54,167 nucleotides of DNA from Phycisphaerales bacterium. GTDB lineage: Bacteria > Planctomycetota > Phycisphaerae > Sedimentisphaerales > Anaerobacaceae. How positions within the stretch are numbered: the stretch's first letter is position 1; the number at the start of each line of letters is the position of its first letter. Below, in pieces: positions 15,912 through 24,801 of this stretch. Made by a program: the position numbers and the translations under genes. The stretch is taken from contig CP070678.1 in NCBI GenBank assembly GCA_020352515.1, positions 4,465,185 to 4,519,351 of the forward strand, given 5' to 3'. The notes under the pieces were generated by a model. That model did no database searches and had not been told where the DNA came from. It worked only from the letters and a program-made list of their open reading frames with translations.

Positions 15912-16565
15912 TCACGGCTCGGCGAAGGCCTCGAGCTGCTCAAATATCACGGCCTTAACCGCATCAGCGTCCTTTTCGGCATCGATGTCCACAACATTGC
16001 TGTTACTCTTATAGTAATCCACCAGCGGTTCGGTCTGCTCGTGGTAGGTTTCCAGCCGGTTCGCCACGACCTCGGGCTCATCGTCGGGGCGGCGAACAAG
16101 CGCAACCCCGTCGTGGTCGCAGACACCCTCGACCCTGGGTTTCAAGTTCTCGATATGGTATACCGCGCCACACTTCGGGCAGCTCCTTCTTCCGGTCATA
16201 CGCTTGGCTACCACGCTGTCGTCTATGCTCAGGTTTAGAATAACATCGATCTTCTGACCCGACGGGGCAAGAGCTTTGTCGAGCTCAACCGCCTGATTAA
16301 CCGTCCTTGGAAACCCGTCGAGCATAAAACCGGCCTCAGGCGCCTTGCTCATCGCCTCAATCATCATTTCTATTACGATTTCGTCCGGAACCAGGCCGCC
16401 CGAATCCATGTAGCTCTGGGCTTTCCTGCCAAGCTCAGTGCCGGCAGCTCGTTGCTGGCGCAGAATATCGCCGCTTGACAAATGCAGCAGACCGTATTCG
16501 GCCACAATGTTCTTGCACTGCGTGCCCTTGCCTGCGCCCGGAGATCCGAGAAGGATTATTCTCAT
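15912..16565 (-). CDS. adk: Adenylate kinase, zinc-LID form
   Basis: 217 residues. It interconverts ATP + AMP and two ADP. The P-loop GSPGAGKGT is at residues 7-15, and the AMP-binding part has SSGDILR and GFPRT. The LID is the long type with a zinc site C129-x2-C132-x16-C149-x2-D152. The ATG overlaps the secY stop by four bases (ATGA), so the two genes are translationally coupled. Confidence 0.97.
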   Translation of the reverse strand: MRIILLGSPGAGKGTQCKNIVAEYGLLHLSSGDILRQQRAAGTELGRKAQSYMDSGGLVPDEIVIEMMIEAMSKAPEAGFMLDGFPRTVNQAVELDKALAPSGQKIDVILNLSIDDSVVAKRMTGRRSCPKCGAVYHIENLKPRVEGVCDHDGVALVRRPDDEPEVVANRLETYHEQTEPLVDYYKSNSNVVDIDAEKDADAVKAVIFEQLEAFAEP

Positions 16566-17926
16566 GCGTAGGCTCCTTTTATCCTGCCTGTCCCGCTGAA
16601 ACCCTCATAACTGCGCATCAGCAGATTGGCCTCGATCTTCTGAACCAGATCGAGCGAGACGCTCACAACGATCAACAAACCTGTGCCGCCCAGGAAGTTC
16701 GACACGCGCCAGGGAATACCCGACAACACCGTGACAAGTGACGGAACAACGGCAATCAACGCCAAAAACGCGGCTCCGAAATAGGTGATTCTCGTCATCA
16801 CCGTTTCCAGATATTCAGCGGTCCTGCGCCCGGGGCGAAGCCCCGGAATGAAACTGCCGGAATCGCGAAGGTTCTTCGCCATCTCCTTCGGCTGAAACTG
16901 AACCGTCACCCAAAAATAAGCGAACAGAAATATCAACAACATATACAGAATGTTGTAAGTATAAGAGCGGAAACCGAACGCGCCCTGAAGAGTATCAAGA
17001 ATGCTCGAATTCTTTAAGCTCTCTATCCTTCCCAACTGGCCGAATATGATTGGAGGAAACATCATGAAGCTCGAGGCGAAAATAATCGGCATCACGCCGC
17101 CGTGGTTTACACGCAACGGCAGATAATGCCTCTGGCCCCCGTAAACCCTGCGGCCGCGCATCTGCTTGGCCTGCTGGATCGGTATCCGCCGCTGTCCCTG
17201 GGTTATCAGTATCGCGCCGGCAACCACAAACACGAACGCAGCCACCAAAAACACCACTTTATCCAGCCCTATTGCCCCGGAGGCCGAGGCGCCGACCCGT
17301 ATGTCTACCCGCTTCCACAGTTCCATTATCGCCCACGGCATCCTCGAGACAATGCCCGCCATGATTATCAGGCTAATGCCATTGCCTATACCGTACTCAT
17401 CTATCTGCTCACCAAGCCACATCAAAAAGATCGTCCCCGCAGTCATGCCGAGCACACCCATTATCATCGCCTGGACGTACATCCCCTCATACATTTGCCC
17501 TGTCCCGCCGAGCAGGTTCATAAACATCACCGATTGAACAACACATATCGGCACCGTCAGATAACGAGTATACTCCTGTATCTTCTTGTAACCGGTTTGC
17601 CCCTCCTGACGCAGCTTCTTCAACGCTGGAATCACCTCGCCAAGGAGCATCAGTATAATAGAAGAGGTGATGTACGGCATGATCCCAAGGCCGAACAGAC
17701 TGCTTTGCTGGAGCGTTCCCCCCGTGAACATCTGCATCAGCTCGGCGGCCCTGCCCAGAGGGCTCTCCGTCTCTCTCGTGTCGGCCGCCTCCGCAATCTT
17801 CTTGTGGTCAAAACCGGGAACCGGTATGTGGAAGCCGACCCGGTATATAATCAGAAGCGCAAGGGTGAAGAGCACCTTGTTGCGAAGGTCCTGAATTCTG
17901 AATATGTTGACTACAGTTCCAAGCAT
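16562..17926 (-). CDS. secY: SecY, channel subunit of the Sec translocase
   Basis: 454 residues with ten expected membrane helices. SecY forms the protein-conducting pore in the cytoplasmic membrane together with SecE. It starts MLGTVVNIFRIQDLRNKVLFTLALL, and has YRVGFHIPVPG, the plug-region LQQSSLFGLGIMPYITSSI and the C-terminal loop QPKEMAKNLRDSGSFIPG with RPGRRTAEYL. Preceded by rplO and overlapping adk. Confidence 0.98.
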   Translation of the reverse strand: MLGTVVNIFRIQDLRNKVLFTLALLIIYRVGFHIPVPGFDHKKIAEAADTRETESPLGRAAELMQMFTGGTLQQSSLFGLGIMPYITSSIILMLLGEVIPALKKLRQEGQTGYKKIQEYTRYLTVPICVVQSVMFMNLLGGTGQMYEGMYVQAMIMGVLGMTAGTIFLMWLGEQIDEYGIGNGISLIIMAGIVSRMPWAIMELWKRVDIRVGASASGAIGLDKVVFLVAAFVFVVAGAILITQGQRRIPIQQAKQMRGRRVYGGQRHYLPLRVNHGGVMPIIFASSFMMFPPIIFGQLGRIESLKNSSILDTLQGAFGFRSYTYNILYMLLIFLFAYFWVTVQFQPKEMAKNLRDSGSFIPGLRPGRRTAEYLETVMTRITYFGAAFLALIAVVPSLVTVLSGIPWRVSNFLGGTGLLIVVSVSLDLVQKIEANLLMRSYEGFSGTGRIKGAYA

Positions 17927-17996
17927 CTTGTCAGCGTCCTACTTCCCCGATTTCACCATTGCTTCTTTACGCCCAACAACATACACCGACCACGTG

Positions 17997-18440
17997 CTAA
18001 ATCAGCTTTACCGTTCCGCCCGAAGCCACGATCTTTTGCTCTGCAGACTTGCTGAACTTGTGAGCCGTAACCTCCAGCTTCTTTGTCAGCTCGCCGTTGC
18101 CGAGAATCTTCACTTTGCTCTCGGGGCCCCCGACCAACCCTACGTCCGACAACTGCTCGATGCCGATCGCCGAACCGTCTTCGAACCTTTCCAACTGCGA
18201 GACGTTGACTATCTCGCAACGGACGGCGAACCTGCAATTGCTGAAGCCCCGCTTCGGCAGCCGCCGAAAAAGAGGCATCTGTCCGCCCTCATAAAGTGAG
18301 AACCGCGTCGCGCCCGCACGACTGCGACTGCCCTTGTGTCCGCGGCCGCATGTCTTGCCGTGACCCGTCCCGCCGCCTCTGCCCACACGCTTGCGAGCTT
18401 TGTGTTTGCCAACCGTCGATGTTATTTCATGATTCAACAT
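17997..18440 (-). CDS. rplO: 50S ribosomal protein L15
   Basis: 147 residues. A late assembly protein of the large subunit. The glycine-rich basic start (KRVGRGGGTGHGKTCGRGHKG) and FEGGQMPL-like YEGGQMPLFRRLPKRGF are typical. ATG 18440 abuts the rpsE stop directly (TAAATG). In most bacteria rpmD (L30) lies between rpsE and rplO; here there is no space for it. Confidence 0.97.
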   Translation of the reverse strand: MLNHEITSTVGKHKARKRVGRGGGTGHGKTCGRGHKGSRSRAGATRFSLYEGGQMPLFRRLPKRGFSNCRFAVRCEIVNVSQLERFEDGSAIGIEQLSDVGLVGGPESKVKILGNGELTKKLEVTAHKFSKSAEQKIVASGGTVKLI

Positions 18441-18989
18441 TTAGATCACCTGACTGTCATCCGGCGACTGCGATCCGCCGATCTTCACTCCTCGAATAGC
18501 CTCAATCTCGTCTCGGGAGCAGAGCTTCAACAAGCCGTCAAGCGTCGCCTTGACAACGTTCTTCGCAGAAGTGCTCCCGTACACCTTCGTCAAAACATCC
18601 TGAACGCCGGCGTACTCGAGCACGGCCCTGGCGCTGGAACCAGCAATAACACCCGTTCCTGCGCTCGCCGGGACCAGTATGATACTCGTGGCTCTGCATT
18701 TGCCCTTCACCTGGTGCGGAATAGTCCGACCGACAAGGTTGACCTTGCGCAGAGATTTCCTCGCGTCCTTTGTCCCCTTCTCAACCGCAAGCGGCACCTC
18801 ATTGGCCTTGCCGTAACCGATACCAACGGTGCCGGCGCGGTCCCCCACTACCACCAGAGCCGCAAAGCTGAACCTGCGCCCCCCTTTGACAACTTTGGAG
18901 CAGCGAAACACCTTCACTACCGTATCTTCCAACGGCTTTTCTTCCTGATCGGATAGTTTAACCGGTTCTAATGCCAACTTTATCTCCAC
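18441..18989 (-). CDS. rpsE: 30S ribosomal protein S5
   Basis: 182 residues. S5 lies at the mRNA entry side of the small subunit and affects decoding accuracy. The N-terminal double-stranded-RNA-binding-like domain has VVKGGRRFSFAALVVVGD and GYGKANEVPLAVEKG; the C-terminal domain has LVPASAGTGVIAGSSARAVLE. Stop TAA touches the rplO start, without rpmD in between. Confidence 0.97.
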   Translation of the reverse strand: MEIKLALEPVKLSDQEEKPLEDTVVKVFRCSKVVKGGRRFSFAALVVVGDRAGTVGIGYGKANEVPLAVEKGTKDARKSLRKVNLVGRTIPHQVKGKCRATSIILVPASAGTGVIAGSSARAVLEYAGVQDVLTKVYGSTSAKNVVKATLDGLLKLCSRDEIEAIRGVKIGGSQSPDDSQVI

Positions 18990-19003
18990 TCTTTACTATT
19001 GTG

Positions 19004-19369
19004 TCAGAAAGCCAGTCCGGCCTTTCTTGCCGCCTCGGCAAGAGCCCGAACCCTGCCATGAAACCTGTAGCGGTTCCTATCGAAGCAAACGCACTTGATG
19101 CCTACGCTGAAGGCCTGTTTTGCCACATCCTCCCCGACCGCCTCCGCCATCTTTATATTCGCTCCGCCGGACAGATGCTCCCGCAGACCCTTGCTCCGCG
19201 TACTTGCCGAAACGAGGGTCGCCCCCGCTGTGTCGTCTATTATTTGAGCGTATATATGCCTGTTCGAACGAAATACCGAAAGCCGGGGCCGCTCCGCAGT
19301 CCCAACCACTCGCTTCCTCGCATGATACTTCCGCCTGAGCGCCGCTCTCTGTGTTTTGTCAGTCCTCAT
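19004..19369 (-). CDS. rplR: 50S ribosomal protein L18
   Basis: 121 residues from ATG 19369. L18 binds 5S rRNA. Blocks: [35 protein letters not shown] and the C-terminal [28 protein letters not shown] at 19384 directly after the rplF stop would add five residues (MGFVI) that do not fit the family, so I take the ATG. The ribosome binding site before it is weak, which suggests coupling to rplF translation. Confidence 0.95.
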   Translation of the reverse strand: MRTDKTQRAALRRKYHARKRVVGTAERPRLSVFRSNRHIYAQIIDDTAGATLVSASTRSKGLREHLSGGANIKMAEAVGEDVAKQAFSVGIKCVCFDRNRYRFHGRVRALAEAARKAGLAF

Positions 19370-19384
19370 TATAACGAATCCCAA

Positions 19385-19966
19385 TTACACTGCTCCCGAG
19401 GTAAACGCCTTACCAACCTTGCGCCGTACCTGTTCGCCGGCGTAACGGATGCCCTTGCCCTGATAAGGCTCTGGAGGCCGGACACTTCTGATGTCCGCGG
19501 CAAACTGCCCCAGCACATGCTTGTCTATCGATGAGAGCGTAAACCTCGCCGGAACGTCGTTGCCTCTGGTTGCCGGAACTTCAATGTCTACTTTCACACC
19601 CTTTGGTATCGCCAGCTCCGTCAGGCTGCAGTAGCCCACCTGAAGCACCAGATTGCCACCCTGTATCTTGACGTTGTAACCCGTACCGTAGATTTCGATC
19701 TTCTTCTCGAAGCCCCGGCTAACGCCAATGACAAGGTTCGAAAGCAAAGCACGCATCGTACCGTGCATCTGCTTGCTCTGGCGGTCCTCCGGATGGTCGT
19801 TCTTAACGACTATCGTGCCCCCCGCCTGGTCGACCTCAACCTCTATCCGAGGATGACAGTCCATCTCCAGAGTCCCGAGCGGGCCCGTGGCCCTGATTAG
19901 AGTGCCGTTCTGCTCGACTTTAACCCCCGCAGGGATTTCAATAGGTTTCTTGCCGATTCGACTCAT
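19385..19966 (-). CDS. rplF: 50S ribosomal protein L6
   Basis: 193 residues from ATG 19966 (MSRIGKKPIEIPAGV). L6 lies near the factor-binding site and the sarcin-ricin loop. The two-repeat fold is visible, with the C-terminal motif PEPYQGKGIRYAGEQVRRKVGK. The ATG shares one base with the rpsH stop (TAATG), so the start is fixed by coupling; the upstream extension MYGKL is unlikely. Confidence 0.97.
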   Translation of the reverse strand: MSRIGKKPIEIPAGVKVEQNGTLIRATGPLGTLEMDCHPRIEVEVDQAGGTIVVKNDHPEDRQSKQMHGTMRALLSNLVIGVSRGFEKKIEIYGTGYNVKIQGGNLVLQVGYCSLTELAIPKGVKVDIEVPATRGNDVPARFTLSSIDKHVLGQFAADIRSVRPPEPYQGKGIRYAGEQVRRKVGKAFTSGAV

Positions 19967-20364
19967 TAGCTTACCGTACAAAGTATCTCGCCGCCAACGT
20001 TACCCTCGCGGCAGCTTCTGTCACTCATTACACCCTTGCTTGTGGATACGATCGCTATGCCCATACCGTTCAAGACCCGAGGAAGTTCCGACACCGGTGA
20101 GTAGACCCTGCAGCCCGGCCTGCTCGTTCGCTGTATCTCCGTGATAACCGAACGTCCCATCTGGTCGTACTTGAGAACAATCCGTATCAGTCCCTGCGAA
20201 CCATCCTCGATTCTGTCAAAATCCTCGATGTAGCCTTCCTTCTTCAGAACCAACGCGATCCCTTCACAGATTCTGGTCGCTTTAATGTTAACGTTCTTCC
20301 TGTTTATACGCGCCGCGTTGCGAATTCTCGTCAACATATCGGCTATAGGATCATTCAAACTCAT
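19966..20364 (-). CDS. rpsH: 30S ribosomal protein S8
   Basis: 132 residues, normal length. S8 binds the central domain of 16S rRNA. Starts SLNDPIADMLTRIRNAARI and ends with the conserved GIAIVSTSKGVMSDRSCREGNVGGEILCTV. In many bacteria S8 represses the spc operon by binding its mRNA near rplE; not testable here. Between rpsN and rplF. Confidence 0.97.
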   Translation of the reverse strand: MSLNDPIADMLTRIRNAARINRKNVNIKATRICEGIALVLKKEGYIEDFDRIEDGSQGLIRIVLKYDQMGRSVITEIQRTSRPGCRVYSPVSELPRVLNGMGIAIVSTSKGVMSDRSCREGNVGGEILCTVS

Positions 20365-20408
20365 AGTCTCGTGCCTCGTGATTCGTGATTCAGCGCTCGA
20401 ACCACCGT

Positions 20409-20594
20409 CTACCAGCTGGCTTTTCTTACTCCGGGAATCTTCCCCTCGTTAGCCAACGTTCTAAAGCATATCCGGCAAATCTTGAACTTGCGATAGACAG
20501 CCTTGGACCTCCCGCAAAGCTCGCATCGCGTGTACTGCCTAACGCGAAACTTCGGTTTCTTCTTTGCCTTGTTCTCGAGTGCCTTCGTTGACAT
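20409..20594 (-). CDS. rpsN: 30S ribosomal protein S14, type Z (zinc-binding)
   Basis: 61 residues from ATG 20594 ([18 protein letters not shown]). This is the short form with a zinc site: C24-x2-C27 and C40-x2-C43 (RCELCGRSK and ICRICFRTL). It ends with the family signature [10 protein letters not shown]14 helps form the head of the 30S subunit. The frame is open 30 codons further upstream, but homologues start here. Sits between rplE and rpsH. Confidence 0.95.
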   Translation of the reverse strand: MSTKALENKAKKKPKFRVRQYTRCELCGRSKAVYRKFKICRICFRTLANEGKIPGVRKASW

Positions 20595-20634
20595 CCAAAC
20601 GCTCCAATTGCCCCTTTGTTTCCTGCTCCTGCCG

Positions 20635-21192
20635 TTAGTGCTCGGCCGACGCCACGCTCTTGAACGGCATTCCGAAAAGCGCAAGCAGCTTTCTGGCTTG
20701 CTCGTCCGTCTTCGCAGTAGTCACAAAACTTATATTCATGCCCTGTTGAAACTCTATTTTCGCCGGGTTAATCTCCGGGAAGACGCTCTGCTCGTTCAGG
20801 CCCATCGAGTAATTGCCCCGGCCGTCAAAACTGTCCGGATCAAGGCCCCGGAAGTCTCTAACACGCGGGATCGCAAGGCTTATAAGCCTGTCCATGAATT
20901 CGTACATCCGAATGCCCCGGACCGTAACCTTCAGGCCCGTTTCCGCGCCTGCCCGGACTTTGAAATTCGACACACTCTTCTTGGCCTTGCATACCGCCGG
21001 AACCTGGCCCGTAATCATCGTCAGCTCCTTCTTCGCCGACTCCAGGAACTTCTTGTCCTGGGTCGCCCTCCCGACACCCATGGAGACAACTATCTTCTCC
21101 ATCTGCGGCACAGCCATGGGATTCTTGAAGCCGAATTCCTTGGTCAATTCCGGAACCACCTTGGCCTTATATAGATCTTTTAAACGCGCCAT
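20635..21192 (-). CDS. rplE: 50S ribosomal protein L5
   Basis: 185 residues. L5 binds 5S rRNA and bridges to S13. Start [21 protein letters not shown], then [30 protein letters not shown] and [29 protein letters not shown]. Order rplX-rplE-rpsN as usual. Confidence 0.97.
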   Translation of the reverse strand: MARLKDLYKAKVVPELTKEFGFKNPMAVPQMEKIVVSMGVGRATQDKKFLESAKKELTMITGQVPAVCKAKKSVSNFKVRAGAETGLKVTVRGIRMYEFMDRLISLAIPRVRDFRGLDPDSFDGRGNYSMGLNEQSVFPEINPAKIEFQQGMNISFVTTAKTDEQARKLLALFGMPFKSVASAEH

Positions 21193-21252
21193 TACTTGTC
21201 TTGTCCGTCGTCTTGAACCAAATACGATTCACAATTCATCATCGCAAACCAG

Positions 21253-21585
21253 CTAACTTGTCTTCCTCACAACACCAATCTCGGTCCCGTCGGAAGCAAT
21301 ACGCCTCTTGCCCCCACCCTCGCTCAACTGATAACGTACTCTTGTCCCCTTCGAGCTCTTCGTGCTCACCGGCAGAACGTTGCTCATGTGAATCGGCTGC
21401 TCCACATTGATCCGGCCGCCTTGAGGATTCTTTCGCGATTGCCGAACATGCTTCTTCGCTATATTGTGCCCCTGAACAATCACCTTGTTCTTCCCGGGTA
21501 TCACACGAAGAACCTTCCCCGTCGCACCCTTGTGGTCGCCCGCTATTATCTCAACCGTATCACCTTTTTTAACATGCCGTGCCAT
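21253..21585 (-). CDS. rplX: 50S ribosomal protein L24
   Basis: 110 residues from ATG 21585 (MARHVKKGDTVEIIAGDHKG). L24 nucleates large-subunit assembly near the 5' end of 23S rRNA. The KOW motif spans about residues 5-32, followed by KNKVIVQGHNIAKKHVR. An open extension of 19 residues to 21642 would overlap rplN and is unlike the family, so I use the ATG. Confidence 0.95.
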   Translation of the reverse strand: MARHVKKGDTVEIIAGDHKGATGKVLRVIPGKNKVIVQGHNIAKKHVRQSRKNPQGGRINVEQPIHMSNVLPVSTKSSKGTRVRYQLSEGGGKRRIASDGTEIGVVRKTS

Positions 21586-21622
21586 TGTCACGCACCTCTT
21601 GTCGCCGCCTGCCTGCCGACGC

Positions 21623-22009
21623 TCATACCACCTCGCTCGCAAGCGAGATTATTTTCATGTAATTCTTCTCACGAAGCTCACGGGCAACGGCGCCGAAGAT
21701 CCTCGTGCCTATAGGGTTGCCGTCGTTGTCGATCATGACCGCCGCATTGCTGTCGAACCGCACATAGCTGCCGTCCGAACGTCTCACAGGACTTTTCGTG
21801 CGGATTATTACACACTTGTGCACCTTCTTGTCGTCCAGTTGGCAGGTCGGCAGCGACTTCTTGATTGCCACACAAATAACATCGCCAACACGCGCCACGG
21901 GCCTGGTAAACTTCCCGCGCGAACCGTGCTTGCCAAGAACCTTGATGCACAACGCCGACTTGACGCCGGAGTTGTCCGCTATATCCAACATTGTTTCCTG
22001 CTGAATCAT
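21623..22009 (-). CDS. rplN: 50S ribosomal protein L14
   Basis: 128 residues from ATG 22009 ([19 protein letters not shown]). L14 lies at the subunit interface and is among the most conserved ribosomal proteins. Other blocks: [40 protein letters not shown] and [13 protein letters not shown]. The frame is open ten codons upstream but homologues begin at this Met. Between rpsQ and rplX. Confidence 0.97.
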   Translation of the reverse strand: MIQQETMLDIADNSGVKSALCIKVLGKHGSRGKFTRPVARVGDVICVAIKKSLPTCQLDDKKVHKCVIIRTKSPVRRSDGSYVRFDSNAAVMIDNDGNPIGTRIFGAVARELREKNYMKIISLASEVV

Positions 22010-22028
22010 CGGTATCTCATATCCAAAC

Positions 22029-22289
22029 TTACGCTTCAACCGCCTTACGCACGACCTTCACAAGACGCCACCTCTTGGTCTTGCTGTAAGGCCTGCACTC
22101 GGCGATTTCAACCACGTCGCCGACCCCGCCCAGGTTGTGCTCGTCATGCACACCGATTTGTGTTCTCAGTCGAACATATTTCCCATACTTCGCGTGCTTG
22201 ACCTTGTACTCCATGGCCACTTTCAAACTCTTATTTCCAACCGCACTTATCACAACACCGGTTAGTGTTCTCAGCTTCTGGCTCTGCAT
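22029..22289 (-). CDS. rpsQ: 30S ribosomal protein S17
   Basis: 86 residues from ATG 22289 ([21 protein letters not shown]), close to the usual 85, with GGGAA eight bases upstream. A GTG at 22340 would overlap rpmC by 14 bases and add 17 residues foreign to the family. S17 is a primary 16S rRNA binder; the OB-fold block [24 protein letters not shown] and [21 protein letters not shown] are clear. Confidence 0.95.
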   Translation of the reverse strand: MQSQKLRTLTGVVISAVGNKSLKVAMEYKVKHAKYGKYVRLRTQIGVHDEHNLGGVGDVVEIAECRPYSKTKRWRLVKVVRKAVEA

Positions 22290-22326
22290 ATCGGATTCCC
22301 AATCGGTAACGCCCAAAAACGCCGAC

Positions 22327-22512
22327 TCACTGCCTTTCACGTAATATTGTCTTTACCCGGGCGATATCACGCCTCACATTCGTCACCGCCCTGGAATTCT
22401 CCAGCTTCTCGGTAACGGCCTGCGAACGCAAATCAAAAAGATGTCTTTCAAGCTCTTCAAGCTTGTCCTCAAGCTCGTCAGGATTCATTTCACGGTAATT
22501 CTGCGCTTTCAT
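22327..22512 (-). CDS. rpmC: 50S ribosomal protein L29
   Basis: 61 residues, all helical: EMNPDELEDKLEELERHLFDLRSQ and NVRRDIARVKTILRER. L29 lies next to the tunnel exit with L23, where trigger factor and SRP dock. Canonical place between rplP and rpsQ. Confidence 0.95.
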   Translation of the reverse strand: MKAQNYREMNPDELEDKLEELERHLFDLRSQAVTEKLENSRAVTNVRRDIARVKTILRERQ

Positions 22513-22524
22513 CTGCCGCCCACT

Positions 22525-22944
22525 CTATAGCGAATGTCTTCTTCTTACAAACCTGCACCTGATCGGCATCTTATGAGCGACTCTGACCAAAGCCTGCTTG
22601 GCCACCTCTTCACTCACTCCCCCCACCTCAAAGCAAATCTGACCCGGCCTGACTCTCGCCACCCAGAATTCCGGCTCTCCCTTCCCCTTGCCCATCCTCG
22701 TCTCCAGCGGCTTCGAGCTTACGGGCTTGTGCGGAAATATCCGCAGGTAAACCTTCCCTTCACGATGCAAAAAGTGCGTCGCGGCAACGCGCCCGGCCTC
22801 GATGTTCTTCGCCGTTATCCAGCTCGTCTCAAGCGCCTGCAAACCGTAATCTCCGAAGGCAACGAAATTGCTCCGAGATGCATTGCCCTTCATCTTGCCT
22901 CGCTGGCTCTTGCGGTATTTAACTCGTTTTGGCATCGTTGCCAT
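22525..22944 (-). CDS. rplP: 50S ribosomal protein L16
   Basis: 139 residues. L16 organises the A-site region of the large subunit. Blocks: [45 protein letters not shown] and [27 protein letters not shown] 22944 has AAGGG nine bases upstream; a second ATG three codons later (MPKRVKY) matches homologues equally well. Follows rpsC. Confidence 0.97.
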   Translation of the reverse strand: MATMPKRVKYRKSQRGKMKGNASRSNFVAFGDYGLQALETSWITAKNIEAGRVAATHFLHREGKVYLRIFPHKPVSSKPLETRMGKGKGEPEFWVARVRPGQICFEVGGVSEEVAKQALVRVAHKMPIRCRFVRRRHSL

Positions 22945-23003
22945 TGTTTCTAACCCTTATATAAGACAAACGCAGGTGCGCGTTTTCTCCAAAATAGCGT
23001 TTA

Positions 23004-23828
23004 TCATGTTCCCTCGGATGGGTTCGAATCCCCCGTTGCCGGTTCTGTCGAAGAAGTTGCCGGTGCCGTCTCGGCCGCACCACCACCATCTGCCGCACCG
23101 GCGGCTTCCGCCCGCGCCGGTGGGGCTTTCGGACCCCCTTCAGTCCGCCTCGGTAGCCGGCGCCGGCGGCGACGCGGCTGTGCTACCTCTTCACCGAATC
23201 TCCCCTTGTAAATCCAAACCTTGACACCAATCACACCGTAAGTCGTTCGAGACGTCGCCACCGAGTAATCAACATTCGCCTCCAGCGTGTGCAGCGGGAT
23301 ACTTCCGAGCTTTTGAGTTTCTCTTCTGGCCATTTCCGAACCGGCCAGGCGTCCGGAGCACATGATCTTCACACCTTTGGCCCCTGCATTAATCGCAGAC
23401 TCGCAGAACTGTTTCATCGTTCGTCGGAACGACGCACGCTTGCTGAGCTGCTCCGCGATCGCCTCGGCCACCAGCGTCGCGTTCAGGTCCGGCTCCTTTA
23501 TCTCGATAACGTTAACTCCAACCTTCCGGCCCGTGATCGCCTCCAACTCCTCGCGGAGCTTGTCTACCTCCCCGCCCCGCGGGCCGATCACGACGCCGGG
23601 CCGGGCGCTGTGCAGCGTTACCTTCACTTCATTACGTGTCCGGACCACCTCAACCTTGGCCACCGCCCCTCGCGGCATCGTGCGGTTGAACTTGCGGTCA
23701 ATGTATCCACGGATCCTCTGGTCCTCGACAAGGAAATCTCCGTAAGCCGCCTTCGGAGCAAACCACGTGCTCTGCCAGCCAAGCGTGATTCCTGTCCTGA
23801 AACCTATTGGTGATGTTTTTTGGCCCAT
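23004..23828 (-). CDS. rpsC: 30S ribosomal protein S3 with low-complexity C-terminal tail
   Basis: 274 residues against 210-235 usual. S3 guards the mRNA entry channel and has helicase activity on mRNA with S4 and S5. The core starts MGQKTSPIGFRTGIT, has the KH motif VVIGPRGGEVDKLREEL and ends with YGVIGVKVWIYKGRF. After about residue 215 comes an arginine patch (PRRRRRRLPRR) and then some 45 residues rich in Ala, Pro, Gly, Thr and Glu. The tail is probably disordered and solvent-exposed; its role is unknown. Confidence 0.97.
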   Translation of the reverse strand: MGQKTSPIGFRTGITLGWQSTWFAPKAAYGDFLVEDQRIRGYIDRKFNRTMPRGAVAKVEVVRTRNEVKVTLHSARPGVVIGPRGGEVDKLREELEAITGRKVGVNVIEIKEPDLNATLVAEAIAEQLSKRASFRRTMKQFCESAINAGAKGVKIMCSGRLAGSEMARRETQKLGSIPLHTLEANVDYSVATSRTTYGVIGVKVWIYKGRFGEEVAQPRRRRRRLPRRTEGGPKAPPARAEAAGAADGGGAAETAPATSSTEPATGDSNPSEGT

Positions 23829-23870
23829 AATCTGATATTTCGTATAACCTTTAACCTTCCACTATTGCCG

Positions 23871-24419
23871 TCATGCCTGCCTGACGGTTATGTGTATGTG
23901 ACAGGCCTTCTTGCGGATGGGATGAGCCCTTCCCCTATCCTTGGGCATCCACCGCTTTGTCCCGATCCGCACCCCGGCATCATCGACTCTCGCCTCACTG
24001 ACGTAAAGGCTCTCAACATCGGCCTGCTGCTCGTCAGCATCCGCAACCGCCGTCCGCAGAACCTTGTCAACCATTGCCGCAGCACGTTTTCTCGTGAATT
24101 TAAGTACGTCCATCGCGTCCTGCGCCGTTCGACCGACTATCAACTGCGTGACCAAGCGGGCCTTCCGCGCAGAAATCGGAGCAAACCTGTACGACGACCG
24201 CCAGTCAACCAGATCGTTCACGTCGACAGACAGAGCGCCCGCCAGATGTCTGATATCCTCCGCCCTCGGCTTGGGCTTGAGCAGCCCCCGCCGCCAGTTC
24301 GCCACCGCCGCCACCGCTTCTCGGTCGTCAAGCCCCCCCCTGACAATGTAACCGGCCAACTGCTCGGTCGTCATCTGCCGTTGCCGGCACATATCGCTCA
24401 ATCTTTCGCCACTTAGCAT
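23871..24419 (-). CDS. rplV: 50S ribosomal protein L22 fused to an N-terminal HTH-like domain
   Basis: 182 residues against about 110 usual. The L22 core runs from about residue 76 (SYRFAPISARKARLVTQLIVG) through VLRTAVADADEQ to RGRAHPIRKKACHIHITV; it lines the exit tunnel and is the macrolide-contact protein. The first 75 residues are extra and look like a small helical XRE/Cro-type unit: LSDMCRQRQMTTEQLAGYIV, then AVANWRRGLLKPKPRAEDI and RHLAGALSVDVNDLVDW. The pattern of a short helix, TTEQLA turn helix, and LAGALSVDVNDL is as in Cro/C1 folds. There is no ATG near the core start, so a shorter standard L22 is not an obvious alternative. Start ATG 24419 has only a weak AAGAGA site. Whether the domain binds rRNA, DNA or nothing is unknown. 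Confidence 0.92.
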   Translation of the reverse strand: MLSGERLSDMCRQRQMTTEQLAGYIVRGGLDDREAVAAVANWRRGLLKPKPRAEDIRHLAGALSVDVNDLVDWRSSYRFAPISARKARLVTQLIVGRTAQDAMDVLKFTRKRAAAMVDKVLRTAVADADEQQADVESLYVSEARVDDAGVRIGTKRWMPKDRGRAHPIRKKACHIHITVRQA

Positions 24420-24480
24420 ATTTCGTGTCTCTTGATTCGTGACCCCGGGCTCGCGCCTCGAAATCTCTTATCCGTCTTTC

Positions 24481-24750
24481 CTACTTTATTCGCTTGCTCG
24501 AATGCCCTTTGAAAGTTCTTGTCGGAGAAAACTCGCCAAGCTTGTGCCCCACCATGTCCTCCGTTATGAATACCTTGTGGAACATCTTGCCGTTGTGAAC
24601 GAGAAACGTGAAGCCGACAAACTCGGGTATTATAGTACATCTCCTCGACCATGTCTTAATCGGCTCTCGAGATCCCGAGGCCGACTGCCTGTTGACTTTG
24701 ATCAGAAGCTTCTCATCGACATGTGGTCCTTTTTTCAGCGATCTTCCCAT
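24481..24750 (-). CDS. rpsS: 30S ribosomal protein S19
   Basis: 89 residues, standard. S19 lies in the head of the small subunit next to S13. Start [16 protein letters not shown], then [25 protein letters not shown] and [18 protein letters not shown]. Between rplB and rplV. Confidence 0.97.
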   Translation of the reverse strand: MGRSLKKGPHVDEKLLIKVNRQSASGSREPIKTWSRRCTIIPEFVGFTFLVHNGKMFHKVFITEDMVGHKLGEFSPTRTFKGHSSKRIK

Positions 24751-24801
24751 ATTGCGATCTCGTACCGTATTACTTTAAGCCGGCCACCTTTCAGGAACCT
24801 T

